From assembly GCA_027459775.1 (NCBI GenBank), contig DAIDHE010000065.1, positions 1 through 64,000 of the forward strand: a DNA stretch of 64,000 bases. The letters run 5' to 3'. This DNA comes from Planctomycetales bacterium (GTDB lineage: Bacteria > Planctomycetota > Planctomycetia > Isosphaerales > Isosphaeraceae). Within the stretch, counting starts at the first letter, position 1. Each line of letters starts with the position of its first letter. The notes under the pieces are model-generated. The model saw nothing but the letters and a program-made list of their open reading frames with translations, searched no databases and was not told the origin of the DNA. Below are positions 9,671-23,388 of this stretch, piece after piece. Both the position numbers and the translations under genes were made by a program.

Positions 9671-10237
9671 CTATTTTTGCATTTCTTTGAAGCGGCGATA
9701 ATCGGCGAGTACCTGGGCCGTACACCGTAGGGTTATTCCCTGCATGCTGGCCGTGCCGACCATGATCGATTCGACGAGCGGGTCCGTGGCTGCGTGCTCG
9801 GAGGCCCATTCGATCGAGAAGCTCGCGGCCATACCCCCCGTGGTGTCGCTCTCCTTGACGAAAAACACCGCCGTGGCCCGAGCCGCGAGCTGAATCGGAC
9901 GCTCGAGGTGCTCTTTCACCAGCACGCCGCGTTGATTGAAGTACGCCACCCTGGAAACCACGATCGCCTGGCTCTGGTCGGTGTTGCGGATAACGACGGT
10001 GATCGCGAGCGGAAACGGTTCCGCGGAATCGGCCGTCGCGACCGCGGAATACGCGGGCAGATAAAGCGTCTGACCAACCACGCGGCGGTCCTCGGGAATC
10101 GGTTCGACACGCGGGTTCGAGGCGGCGTCGACCAGATTCGCGAGCTGGGCTCCCACTGGACCCTGTCGACCGCACGAAACCTGCGCGAGTGCCAGGAACA
10201 GGATCAACAGTAACGGAAACGTACGGCGATTGGTCAT
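9671..10237 (-). CDS. DUF3124 domain lipoprotein
   Basis: This is a DUF3124 family protein of unknown function. The ATG at 10237 opens on a lipoprotein signal (TFPLLLILFLALAQVSCG), with a likely lipid-bearing Cys in the VSCG lipobox. The domain fills the rest: LYLPAYSAV, FPLAITVVIRNTD, VAYFNQRGVLVKEHL, SFSIEWASEH and SIMVGTASMQGITL are typical family strands. The 188-residue product is the usual size. It sits 61 bases downstream of the DNA ligase gene on the same strand, so it may be read through from that pair, but no functional link is known. Confidence 0.85.
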   Translation of the reverse strand: MTNRRTFPLLLILFLALAQVSCGRQGPVGAQLANLVDAASNPRVEPIPEDRRVVGQTLYLPAYSAVATADSAEPFPLAITVVIRNTDQSQAIVVSRVAYFNQRGVLVKEHLERPIQLAARATAVFFVKESDTTGGMAASFSIEWASEHAATDPLVESIMVGTASMQGITLRCTAQVLADYRRFKEMQK

Positions 10238-10298
10238 GGGATAGGCTCGCTGGAGCTTGATCCGCCTTGATTCAGTGAATCCAGTTCGGCCGATCATT

Positions 10299-11960
10299 TT
10301 AACCCTTGGATTGCGTTTGAGGGCCAGTTTTCTTGGTTTGCGAGACTGGCTCATCGGCCTTGAGCAGGAGAGCCTCGAGCACGGCCAATGTGCCAGCCTG
10401 GTCGGCGGTTCTATCGCCGCGGATGCGCACGACCCTTGGAAATCGCAAGGCGAGGCCCGATTTGTGGCGCCTCGAGCGAGCGAGTCCTTCAAACGCGATC
10501 TCGAAGACCAGCTCGGGCTTGACTGTCCGTACCGGACCGAATCTCTCGAGGATGTTTTGCCGCACGAAGGCGTCGATCTGGCGAATTTCGGCGTCGGTAA
10601 GGTTTGAATCCGCCTGAGCGATGGTGATCAGGACGCCGTCGTTCCACACGGCGAGGGTGTAATCGGTATAGAGGCCCGCTCGTTCTCCGCTGCCGCGGCG
10701 AGCGGCCGTCAAGACGGCGTCGATCGTGAACGGCTCGACCTTCCATTTCCACCAATCGTCCCGCGAGCGCCCGACGCCATAGGCCGAGTCGCGGCGTTTG
10801 AGCATCAACCCCTGGGCTTGCTCGTCTCGACTCTGGGCCCAGATCGTCGCCAGCTCGGTCCAGGTCGGCGCCCGGACGATTGGTGAAATCCAAACGCGCG
10901 ATTCAAGCCAAGGGCTTCTGGACGTCAAGTCGCCGATAAGGGCCGTCAGGGCGTCTCTCCGTGCGTCGAGCGACTGTTCGCGAAGGTCGACGCCCGCGTG
11001 TTCGAGCAAGTCGTGCACGATCAAGATCACCGGCGTTTCGGCCAAAACCACGCGTGTCGGGTTTTTGCGGCCGATCCTGCGCTCGAGTCGTATGAAGGGC
11101 AAGATCGAGCCGCCCTTGCATGGCAAGATCGCTCCATCAAGCACGGTGCCGTCGGGGAAGAGCTCGCCGAGCGCGGTCAGCTCGGGATACTGGCTTGTGA
11201 TGAGCTCTTGATCCCGCGACCAAACGTAAGTGAACCCGTCGCGGCGGATGAGCTGGCAGCGAAGTCCGTCCCATTTCCACTCGACTTGCCAGAGCGCGCG
11301 GTCGCCAAGCGATGTCGGCTCCTGGTCCAGGCACTGCGCGAGAAAAAAGGGATAGGGGCGGCTGGGATCGGCGTCGGAAGCGTCGCGAGCAAGCAGCCCC
11401 GCGAAGAAATCAGGGGTGGGCGACCAATCGCCCATCAGGCGATGAGCGACGACGGGCGGGTCGACGCCGGCGAGGTCGGCGAGCGCTTGGATCACGAGCT
11501 GTTGCGAAACGCCGACCCGGAATCCGCCGCTGATGAGCTTGTTCCAGATGAAGCGCTGGCTGGGATCGAGCTCGCGCCAGGCATCTTGAATCAGAGATCG
11601 TTTATCTTTTTCATCTCGACCGTAGAGGGGGAGCAGCCGATCCTCGATCCATCGCGACAGGGTTTGATCGCTGGAATGTACGGGAGCGGGGAGCAACAGA
11701 GCGATCGTCTCGGCCATATCGCCGACGGCGTCGTAGCTCTCCTGGAACAGCCAATCGGGAATTGCGGCTTCTTGAGCGGCCCATTCGCGGAGCTTGGCCG
11801 AGGGAACAATCCGCCGTGGTTTGCGGCCGACCAGAAAAGAAACGGCCCAGGCCGCATCGGCCGGTGGGACGCGAGCGAAATAGTCGCGGAGAGCCCGGAC
11901 CTTGGCCGTTGCTTTTGTGGTCTCTTCGAGCAAGGCGTGGAGATCGGCAAAGGCCTTCAT
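10299..11960 (-). CDS. ATP-dependent DNA ligase (ligase-associated DNA damage response type)
   Basis: The protein seals DNA nicks using ATP. The nucleotidyltransferase motif KWDGLR puts the adenylated lysine at residue 229. Further motifs are the GLMLKR element followed by WWKWK, and the C-terminal OB-fold region ending in GLALRFPRVVRIR. The N-terminal 200 residues form the helical DNA-binding domain. At 553 residues it matches the family usually found in a bundle with a metallo-beta-lactamase exonuclease, a DEXH helicase and the PdeM phosphoesterase. Here only the exonuclease is present, 11 bases upstream. It is distinct from the essential NAD-dependent LigA and is best seen as an accessory repair ligase. 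Confidence 0.93.
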   Translation of the reverse strand: MKAFADLHALLEETTKATAKVRALRDYFARVPPADAAWAVSFLVGRKPRRIVPSAKLREWAAQEAAIPDWLFQESYDAVGDMAETIALLLPAPVHSSDQTLSRWIEDRLLPLYGRDEKDKRSLIQDAWRELDPSQRFIWNKLISGGFRVGVSQQLVIQALADLAGVDPPVVAHRLMGDWSPTPDFFAGLLARDASDADPSRPYPFFLAQCLDQEPTSLGDRALWQVEWKWDGLRCQLIRRDGFTYVWSRDQELITSQYPELTALGELFPDGTVLDGAILPCKGGSILPFIRLERRIGRKNPTRVVLAETPVILIVHDLLEHAGVDLREQSLDARRDALTALIGDLTSRSPWLESRVWISPIVRAPTWTELATIWAQSRDEQAQGLMLKRRDSAYGVGRSRDDWWKWKVEPFTIDAVLTAARRGSGERAGLYTDYTLAVWNDGVLITIAQADSNLTDAEIRQIDAFVRQNILERFGPVRTVKPELVFEIAFEGLARSRRHKSGLALRFPRVVRIRGDRTADQAGTLAVLEALLLKADEPVSQTKKTGPQTQSKG

Positions 11961-11971
11961 CGTGGTGTCGC

Positions 11972-13060
11972 TTAAACTTCGGGTTCTTGGAGCGCGGGCG
12001 ATTTGTCCGCGATTGGCTGGGATTCGAGGTCGTCGGGCTCACCCTGGTAGCGCGTGGCCAGGACGTGGGCGTCTCGACCGCGTTCGGAAAGCCAGCGCGC
12101 AACGGTGGCCGTGGATCCGTGAGTCAGCCAGACGGTTTCGGCTTCAGAGGCATCGATCGCGCTCAAGAGCCCCGGCCAATCGACGTGATCGGAAAGCACG
12201 AACCCGCGATCGACCGCGCTGCGTCGCCGCGTGCTCCGAAGGCGCATCCAGCCCGAGGCGAACGCCGACGAGCTGGGGCCAAACTGCCGTGTCCAGGCCG
12301 TCCCGTGGACCGACGGGGGCGCGACCACGAGCGCCCGTGACCAGTCCGCGCCGGTTTTCTCCGCCGTCATGCGAAGGGTCGGCGGAAGCTCAACGCCGCT
12401 CGATCGATACGCTTCGTTCAACAGCTCAACCGCCGCATGCGTGTGGATTGGTCCCGGCAGCTCAATTCCCGAAGCCTGGGCGATCTTGGCCACGCCCGCG
12501 ATCAGGCGCTGGGCCTTGCCGAGGGCGTAGCCATACAGCAGGCTGGCGCGGCCGGCTGCCTGATTACCCTGCCACCAGGCGAGGATCTCCCGGAACACGC
12601 TCTCGGGCGCCGGCCAGCGGTAGATCGGCAGTCCGAACGTGCATTCACTGATGAAAACATGGCAGCGCACGGGTTCGAAAGGCGCGCAGGTGGGGTCGGG
12701 CTCGAGCTTGTAATCGCCCGAGACGACCCAAGATTGCCCCGCGTGCTCGATGCGGATTTGAGCCGAGCCAAGAATGTGCCCGGCAGGATGCAGCGAGATT
12801 CGCACCCCGGAATGGTCAAGTGGTTCGCCGTATTCGAGCGTGGAAATCGCCGCGGCTTGGGCCAAGCGGGCACGCGCAACCGCCAGACCATCCCTGGCCA
12901 GCAGGTAATGGGTACAACCCCTGGCCAGATGGTCGGCATGCGCATGGGTGACGACCGCGTGCTCGACGGGCCGCCAGGGGTCGACGAAAAAGCCCCCTTG
13001 CTCGCAATAAAGCCCAAGTTCGGTCGGCTGAAGGAGGTGCCTGCGCGCGGTTTGCATCAC
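11972..13060 (-). CDS. Ligase-associated DNA exonuclease (metallo-beta-lactamase/beta-CASP)
   Basis: This is a metallo-beta-lactamase-fold nuclease of the mRNA 3'-end processing exonuclease-like family that accompanies ATP-dependent DNA ligases. The metal motif HAHADH lies at residues 39-44. A further conserved His lies in HPAGHILGSAQI, Asp in VVSGDYKLEPDPTC, and the beta-CASP end in VLSDHVDWPGLL with a late WLTHGS. The 362-residue length is slightly longer than usual. It is the first gene of the pair with the ligase (11-base gap), and the two are expected to work together on broken DNA ends. The start is one of two adjacent ATG codons. Confidence 0.92.
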   Translation of the reverse strand: MMQTARRHLLQPTELGLYCEQGGFFVDPWRPVEHAVVTHAHADHLARGCTHYLLARDGLAVARARLAQAAAISTLEYGEPLDHSGVRISLHPAGHILGSAQIRIEHAGQSWVVSGDYKLEPDPTCAPFEPVRCHVFISECTFGLPIYRWPAPESVFREILAWWQGNQAAGRASLLYGYALGKAQRLIAGVAKIAQASGIELPGPIHTHAAVELLNEAYRSSGVELPPTLRMTAEKTGADWSRALVVAPPSVHGTAWTRQFGPSSSAFASGWMRLRSTRRRSAVDRGFVLSDHVDWPGLLSAIDASEAETVWLTHGSTATVARWLSERGRDAHVLATRYQGEPDDLESQPIADKSPALQEPEV

Positions 13061-13207
13061 GCGATTATAGGCATCGGTTCACGTGTGCGGGCAAGGACGT
13101 CCAAGATCGTCAAATCAGGCTCATGGCGCGCACAGCGAACCAGAACCCAAACAAGGGGCGTCGGGCCGCTCCACGTGATATCGAGCGAATTCGCGGGTGT
13201 GAGCCGA

Positions 13208-13531
13208 TCAGTAGCGACCGCCCCGGTATCCGCCTCGTCCACCGCCACCGCCACCGCCTCCGCCACCCCCTCCGCCTCGGTCTTCACGAGGTTTGGCCTC
13301 GTTGACCGTCAGGCGACGGCCGCCGTGCTCCTGATCGTGGAGCGCGTCGATCGCGGCCATCGCGTCCTCGTCATTCGACATCTCGACGAAGCCGAATCCA
13401 CGACTGCGTCCCGTTTGACGATCCATGACCACCTGCGCGCTGCGGATCTCGCCGTAAGGGGCGAACATATCCTCCAGGTCTGCGCTCGTGACCCCGAACG
13501 ACAAGTTTCCAACGTAAAGCTTCTTAGCCAA
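13208..13531 (-). CDS. Glycine-rich RRM RNA-binding protein
   Basis: This is a small RNA-binding protein with a single RNA recognition motif. The start is set at the TTG at 13531 because an AGGGGAG element sits about seven bases upstream and the protein then opens directly on the RNP2 strand KLYVGNLSF. RNP1 is RGFGFVEM. The 108-residue product ends in a low-complexity tail of about 20 glycines broken by a few Arg and Tyr residues. Such RRM proteins with Gly-rich tails occur in cyanobacteria and planctomycetes and are often cold-induced, but no regulatory element was identified in the long upstream gap. It is a single gene. Confidence 0.92.
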   Translation of the reverse strand: MAKKLYVGNLSFGVTSADLEDMFAPYGEIRSAQVVMDRQTGRSRGFGFVEMSNDEDAMAAIDALHDQEHGGRRLTVNEAKPREDRGGGGGGGGGGGGGRGGYRGGRY

Positions 13532-13781
13532 CTTCAAGCTCCCCTGGGATCTGGGATCCCGCGAATCGACCCGCGTACGACTCTCCGGGCCGGAAGGAAG
13601 GGGCCGATCCAGGGGGCCCTCCGGGCGGGGTAAGTCGTCCAATGCTCGAGCCCGAGCGAGCCCGGCTTGCGCCGATACCCCACACCCGAGCATGCATCGA
13701 GAAACCTTACCAGTACTAAGAGATTAACGTGCTTGGTTCGCAATTGATACCAAGATCACCGCCAACGGCTTTTTTTTCTTT

Positions 13782-14657
13782 TTACCAGGCCATTGATCGG
13801 CCTCGATCTGGCGACTCGAGCGAAAGCGGTGAAATGCGCGATTGGTCGAGATCTGGCTTCACGACCTGATCAGTCAGGCCCGCTTCTCGATCCATCGCGA
13901 GTTCCTTAACCACGACGCCGCTGGTTTCGAGAGCGATCATCCGTTCCCCGAGGAGGGCGACGCGAAGGGCGGCTTGATCAGGTGAAACGCCGCGGGCGTG
14001 GATGTTGGAGACAAGATTGCGCCGCGAGTCGTCGTGTCCGCCCCGGGGCTGATAGGCCAGATAGGCTGAAAGGCTTTGGGCCGTGGCCAGACCGGGTCGT
14101 TCGCCGATCAGAAGGACGACGACGGCGGGATTGAGGATTTCGCCGATGTCGTTCAACACGCCGACGCGCCCCCTACGAATGAAAAAGGGCCGGCCGAACG
14201 ACCACCCCCTGTGTTCGGCCTGCGCGGCCAAGAGCGGCAAAAGCGCGGGAACCTGGGCGATGACGGCCGCGGCGGAAAGACCGTCGGAGATCGCGACCTG
14301 GAGCATCGCGCCCTTGGTTCCATGCTCGGCGAGCTGGATCCGTGCCTCTGGGGCGAGCTTTCGTCCCAGCTCGGGATTCATGAGATAGTCGCGCCTGCTG
14401 GTCGCGAGAGTTGGGATCTCGAAGAGATTCCACTCCGAGAGAAACGCCGTCCCCAGGTCGCGGGCGAGCTCGAGCTCGAGCGAAACCGCGTCACGGGCGG
14501 CGGCATGATCGCGGCGGAGCTCGAGCCAGGTTGACGTGAGATAGACCGGAGCGGCTGGCCCGACCATGATTCGAGCGGGCGTCCGCGCTCGAATCGCGTC
14601 AAGTGCGAAGGGCGACCTTGATGTCGGCTCGATCGGTCCGGGGTTTTGGTCCGTCAT
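13782..14657 (-). CDS. eutC: Ethanolamine ammonia-lyase small subunit
   Basis: This is the small subunit of the adenosylcobalamin-dependent lyase that splits ethanolamine into acetaldehyde and ammonia. Family marks include ARIMVGPAAPVYLT (an arrangement variant of the usual N-terminus), RRDYLMNPELGRKL, VAISDGLSAAA, PFFIRRGRVGVLNDIGE, LLIGERPGLATAQSLSAYL and RRNLVSNIHARGVSP. At 291 residues it has the normal length. It is the last gene of a three-gene set on the minus strand, 43 bases after the permease gene, and is probably cotranscribed with eutB through that gene. The two subunits must assemble, so shared transcription makes sense. Confidence 0.95.
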   Translation of the reverse strand: MTDQNPGPIEPTSRSPFALDAIRARTPARIMVGPAAPVYLTSTWLELRRDHAAARDAVSLELELARDLGTAFLSEWNLFEIPTLATSRRDYLMNPELGRKLAPEARIQLAEHGTKGAMLQVAISDGLSAAAVIAQVPALLPLLAAQAEHRGWSFGRPFFIRRGRVGVLNDIGEILNPAVVVLLIGERPGLATAQSLSAYLAYQPRGGHDDSRRNLVSNIHARGVSPDQAALRVALLGERMIALETSGVVVKELAMDREAGLTDQVVKPDLDQSRISPLSLESPDRGRSMAW

Positions 14658-14700
14658 GTCGTGGGCCTCGATTCGCGTCGAGATTCTCTGGGATGATCGA

Positions 14701-16206
14701 TCAAGCCAATCGATTCAGTTCTATGTGTGGCGGCCCCTTGAAGCGACGGCGAACTCCGCCGTTCCAGGCGATGGCCAGAACGAGCGCGAAACCGAAGACC
14801 ACCCACGCCGCCCGGTCGTTGGGCGGCTGCATGCCGATCAGGATGAGGACAAGACAACCAAGGACCGCGGCCGCGGCCAGCGGGCGATACCAGCTCCCGA
14901 GAGTCCAGGGTCCGCATGCTGTCCACGTTCGACCATGGGTCCAGGCCCCGAGCGCCGTCGGCAAAACGTAAGACAAATAGAGAAAGATCGTGCAGACCGC
15001 CGTGATCGTCGAATAAACCGGCGTGCTCAGCGTGAACAAAACCGAAGCCGTCGCCACGATCCAGATGGCAACGGCCGGGGTTTTGCGCCGGGGACAGACC
15101 CAACTCATCGACTTGGAGGCGGGGAGCCCGCCGTCACGCGCGAATGCGTAGGCCATGCGCGAGGCAGAGGTCACCGTCGCCAGGCCGCACAAATACTGCG
15201 CCGTCACGATGCCCCCCAGAAGAGTGATTGCCAGGGGGCGAGGCAAGACGCCGTGCACGATCGCCAGAAACGCCCCCTCGCCGAGCCTGGCAGCCGCCGG
15301 TGGATCGGGAGCGGCCAGGACGACCGTCCCGAGCAAGATCCATCCGACCACGCCCGAGACCACAACCGAACGCACAATGCCTTGAGGAACGTTCCAATCG
15401 GCACGGATGGTTTCCTCGGCCGCGTGCGCCGACGCATCAAAACCCGTGATCGTATAAGCGGGAAGCAGCAGCCCCAGCGCGAATAGATAGGAAAGGCTCT
15501 GGGTTGCGGGCCAGACGTCGCCGCCGGACGGACCGGCATGATTGGCCAGAGTAACGAGTCGAGCGGGCTCAAAACTTGGGGCGAAAACAAGCAAGCAAAC
15601 GGCCAGCGCGGTCGCGATCAAGAGAATCCAGTACCCGCTGAAATCCGTCAGGCGGGCCGTGAGGCCGATTCCCAGGTGGTTCACGGCTGCCTGCGAGCCG
15701 GTGACGATCACCAGCCCGCAGGCCTGATACATGGGATCGAGCAGCGGAGACGCGATTGCGCCTGAGTGATCGGCCAGTCCCCAGACGGTCAGGGCGAATC
15801 GATACATCCCCACGTTGATGGCGGCGAGCACGGTCACGAGCCCCGCCAGGTTGAACCAGGCGACGGTCCATCCCCAGCCCGGTCCGCCCAGAATGGCCGC
15901 CCAGTGGTACAGCCCCCCGGCGGTGGGATACGCCGACGCGAGCTGGCCCATCGCGGCCGCCACGATCACCGCGAAGCCGCACGCCAGCGGCCAGCCCAGA
16001 CCAATGGCCGCGCCGCCCGTCGCCGAGTAACCCAGGTGAAACGAAGTCACCCCGCCCGCCAGCACGCAAATGATCGAGAGTGAAAGGGCGAAATTCGAGA
16101 AACCGCTCAGCCGCCGGGCCAACTCTTGCCGATAGCCCAGCGCGTGAAGCCGCCGCGAGTCGTCGTCGAGCGATGGGTCGTCATCCACGGCAAGAGGTGG
16201 CTTCAT
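14701..16206 (-). CDS. APC-family amino acid/ethanolamine permease
   Basis: This is an amino acid-polyamine-organocation permease of about 501 residues with about 12 membrane segments. It opens with a short cytoplasmic tail, then RRLSGFSNFALSLSIICVLAG and the helix-break motif typical of this family (YPTAGGLYHWAAILGGPGW). A later conserved stretch is ITGFDASAHAAEETIRADWN. The ATG at 16206 is preferred: it lies 10 bases after the eutB stop with an AAGCACGGA element upstream, whereas the in-frame ATG at 16230 would overlap eutB and has no ribosome site. Its place between eutB and eutC makes ethanolamine the most likely substrate, but sequence alone cannot exclude GABA or another amine. Confidence 0.88.
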   Translation of the reverse strand: MKPPLAVDDDPSLDDDSRRLHALGYRQELARRLSGFSNFALSLSIICVLAGGVTSFHLGYSATGGAAIGLGWPLACGFAVIVAAAMGQLASAYPTAGGLYHWAAILGGPGWGWTVAWFNLAGLVTVLAAINVGMYRFALTVWGLADHSGAIASPLLDPMYQACGLVIVTGSQAAVNHLGIGLTARLTDFSGYWILLIATALAVCLLVFAPSFEPARLVTLANHAGPSGGDVWPATQSLSYLFALGLLLPAYTITGFDASAHAAEETIRADWNVPQGIVRSVVVSGVVGWILLGTVVLAAPDPPAAARLGEGAFLAIVHGVLPRPLAITLLGGIVTAQYLCGLATVTSASRMAYAFARDGGLPASKSMSWVCPRRKTPAVAIWIVATASVLFTLSTPVYSTITAVCTIFLYLSYVLPTALGAWTHGRTWTACGPWTLGSWYRPLAAAAVLGCLVLILIGMQPPNDRAAWVVFGFALVLAIAWNGGVRRRFKGPPHIELNRLA

Positions 16207-16216
16207 TCCGTGCTTT

Positions 16217-17638
16217 TCATCCACGAGCATCGGGGGAATTGAGAATGCGCTCGACTTGTTCGAGCATTTTCCGTGAATCGGTGCGGCCGTTGGGGATGGG
16301 CGCGACCCCCGAGGGCAAACCTCGTTCGACAAGCCAGCGCTCGAATTCCGGGGCTGGAGCAAGGCCCATTAATCGCCGAGCGGCCAGGGCGTCGTGATAG
16401 CTCGTGGACTGATAATTGAGCATGACATCGTCGCCGCAAGGTACGCCCATCACGTAATTACAACCCGCGAGGGCCAGCAACAGCAGGAGATTATCGGCCG
16501 AGTTTTGATCAGCGTCCGCATGATTGGTGTAGCAAACGTCGACTCCCATCGGCAGCCCCAACAATTTTCCCATGAAATGGTCTTCGAGTCCCGCCCGAAT
16601 GATCTGGCGCTCGTCAAAGAGATACTCAGGACCGATGAAGCCGACGACGCTGTTGACCAGGAACGGGTCAAACGCCCGGGCAACGCCATACGCGCGCGCC
16701 TCAAGGGTAAGCTGGTCAACCCCGTGGTGCGCCCCGGCCGAAAGGGCGCTCCCCTGCCCTGTCTCGAAATACATCGCCTGCTCGCCGACCCAGGAAACTT
16801 CTCGAGATCGGTGGTGGTCGAGAACTCGCGCCCGCCCTTCGGCGATCAGGGCCAGGTTGACGCCAAAGCTCTGATTGGCGGTCTCGGTTCCGGCCACCGA
16901 TTGAAACAGTAAATCCACCGGCGCTCCTTGTTCGAGAGCGGCGAGCTGGGTCGTGATATGGGCCAGGCAGCAAGCCTGGGTCGGCACCCCGAGGCCCTCG
17001 ATCAGGCGATCAAGAGCGTGTAGGACGCCCTGCACGACCGGGACGGATTCCGCGGCGGGGTTGACGCCGATCACCGCGTCGCCGCAGCCATGGAGCAAAC
17101 CATCGACGGCCGCGAGCAAGATTCCGCCCAGATCGTCCGTGGGGTGGTTGGGCTGCACGCGGACGCCCAGGACACCCCGTTCTCCCATGGTATTGCGACA
17201 ACCTGTGACGACGCGGATCTTGCTGGCGGCGAGGATCAGATCCTTGTTGCCCATCAGCTTGGCCACGGCGGCTGCGATCTCGGGAACGAGCCCCGGCGCG
17301 AGCGACTCGAGCATCCGCGGCGTCGTCGCGTCGTCCAAGATCCACTCGCGAAAGGCGCCGACCGTCATAGCCTGGAATGGTGCGAAAACGGGCTGGTCGA
17401 TCCGCTCAAGAATGAGCCGGCTGACTTCGTCGTGATCTGGGTCAATCACGGGTTCGTTCATGAGCTCGCCCAGCGTGAGATCGGCCAAAACCTGTTTCGC
17501 CGCGATTCGTTCACGTTCGCTCTTGGCAGCTAGCCCGGCGAGCTGATCCCCCGATTTCTGCTCGTTGGCTCGGGCCAAGACGGCGCGAAGGTCGGCGAAT
17601 TGGAATCGTTCGCCGTGAATCACCGTCGATCGAGTCAC
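16217..17638 (-). CDS. eutB: Ethanolamine ammonia-lyase large subunit
   Basis: This is the catalytic and cobalamin-binding large subunit of ethanolamine ammonia-lyase. The 473 residues align along the whole length with the known family: RSGDQLAG-like KSGDQLAGLAA, RIAAKQVLADLTLGEL, GDAVIGVNPAAES, PTQACCLAHITTQ, YFETGQGSALSAGA, GFIGPEYLFDERQIIRAGLE, DHFMGKLLGLPMG and CYTNHADADQN. The GTG at 17638 is used as start, with GGAAG about twelve bases upstream; the first residues then match the expected N-terminus. It heads a set eutB-permease-eutC. No shell-protein, reactivase (eutA) or aldehyde dehydrogenase genes are in the window, so acetaldehyde would be handled without a visible microcompartment. 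Confidence 0.96.
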   Translation of the reverse strand: MTRSTVIHGERFQFADLRAVLARANEQKSGDQLAGLAAKSERERIAAKQVLADLTLGELMNEPVIDPDHDEVSRLILERIDQPVFAPFQAMTVGAFREWILDDATTPRMLESLAPGLVPEIAAAVAKLMGNKDLILAASKIRVVTGCRNTMGERGVLGVRVQPNHPTDDLGGILLAAVDGLLHGCGDAVIGVNPAAESVPVVQGVLHALDRLIEGLGVPTQACCLAHITTQLAALEQGAPVDLLFQSVAGTETANQSFGVNLALIAEGRARVLDHHRSREVSWVGEQAMYFETGQGSALSAGAHHGVDQLTLEARAYGVARAFDPFLVNSVVGFIGPEYLFDERQIIRAGLEDHFMGKLLGLPMGVDVCYTNHADADQNSADNLLLLLALAGCNYVMGVPCGDDVMLNYQSTSYHDALAARRLMGLAPAPEFERWLVERGLPSGVAPIPNGRTDSRKMLEQVERILNSPDARG

Positions 17639-17791
17639 ACGCGGCTTCCTCGCTCAAAAAGATCAAATGTGTGGCGAAATCCGAATTTGCGGGTACGCGC
17701 CTTTCGGTTGCTCGTGTTCTATGCTTTTCCGGGAAAGCTCGTCAACCATTTCGATCGCGTCGCCCCGAGAAAGCGTTCGGTGTCTGAAGCA

Positions 17792-18399
17792 ATGAAGCTG
17801 AAAGTCAAGACGACCGCCGCGGTCGTTGCCTGGGGTCTCTTGGTGGGCGCGGGGATGAGCGTCCTTCACGCTCGCGCCGCGCGCCCCGGCGATGCAGGGT
17901 CGCGCCCCATGCAGTGGCCTGTCGAGAGTCCCCTGCCGCTCGCATCGGATCGCCCGACGCTCCTGGTTTTCTTGGACTTAAAATGCCCCTGTGCGCGAGC
18001 GACGATGGCGGAACTCGAGATGATTCTGACTCGCTGTGGAGGCCGGGCGGTCGCTCGAATCCTTGTCGAAGGAACCGAGTCAGGCGCGGCGACCTGGGCC
18101 AACGACCGAGCTTTGGCGAACCTGGCGCGATTCCCAGGAGTCAACGCGCGGCTGGACGCGAAAGGGATCGAGTCGAATCGCTTTGGGATTGCGACCTCGG
18201 GGCATGTATTGCTCTTTCGTCCCGATGGCCGGCTCATCTACCAGGGAGGCGTCACGGGCGCGCGCGGCCACGAAGGGGCCAATTATGGTCGCGACGCCGT
18301 GATCAGCCTGATTTTGGGCGATGAGCCAGGAGTCCGGACGTTTCCGGTCTTCGGCTGCCCGCTCGAGACGGCGGCGTCGAGCGCCCGGGAGAGGGGACG

Positions 18400-18403
<4 letters not shown>
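17792..18403 (+). CDS. RedB-like thioredoxin-fold protein
   Basis: The 203-residue protein resembles the proteins annotated as RedB in planctomycetes and myxobacteria; no biochemical role is established that I know of. It has one N-terminal membrane segment (TTAAVVAWGLLVGAGMSVLHA), then a thioredoxin-like region: PTLLVFLDLKCPCARATMAEL carries a CPC motif, and FGIATSGHVLLF, GRLIYQGGVTGARGHEG follow. A periplasmic redox or metal-binding role is plausible from the paired cysteines. The ATG at 17792 starts at the membrane segment. Its stop overlaps the start of the hybrid kinase gene by four bases (ATGA), so both are translated together. The same neighbour pair is known in other planctomycetes, which suggests a sensory link. 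Confidence 0.8.

Positions 18404-23384
<4,981 letters not shown>

Positions 23385-23388
<4 letters not shown>

Noticed and set aside
13208-13290. Tandem repeat or phase-variable tract in the glycine-rich tail of the RRM gene
   Set aside because: The GGC/GGT codon run is irregular and changes by triplets, so it would not shift the frame; it is normal for Gly-rich RRM proteins.
12437-13633. A 398-codon plus-strand frame across the exonuclease and RRM genes
   Set aside because: It is antisense to two clearly recognised genes and encodes low-quality Arg/Gly-rich sequence without domains.
13782-17638. Ethanolamine microcompartment locus
   Set aside because: Only the two lyase subunits and a permease are present. 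No shell proteins or accessory enzymes are in the window.
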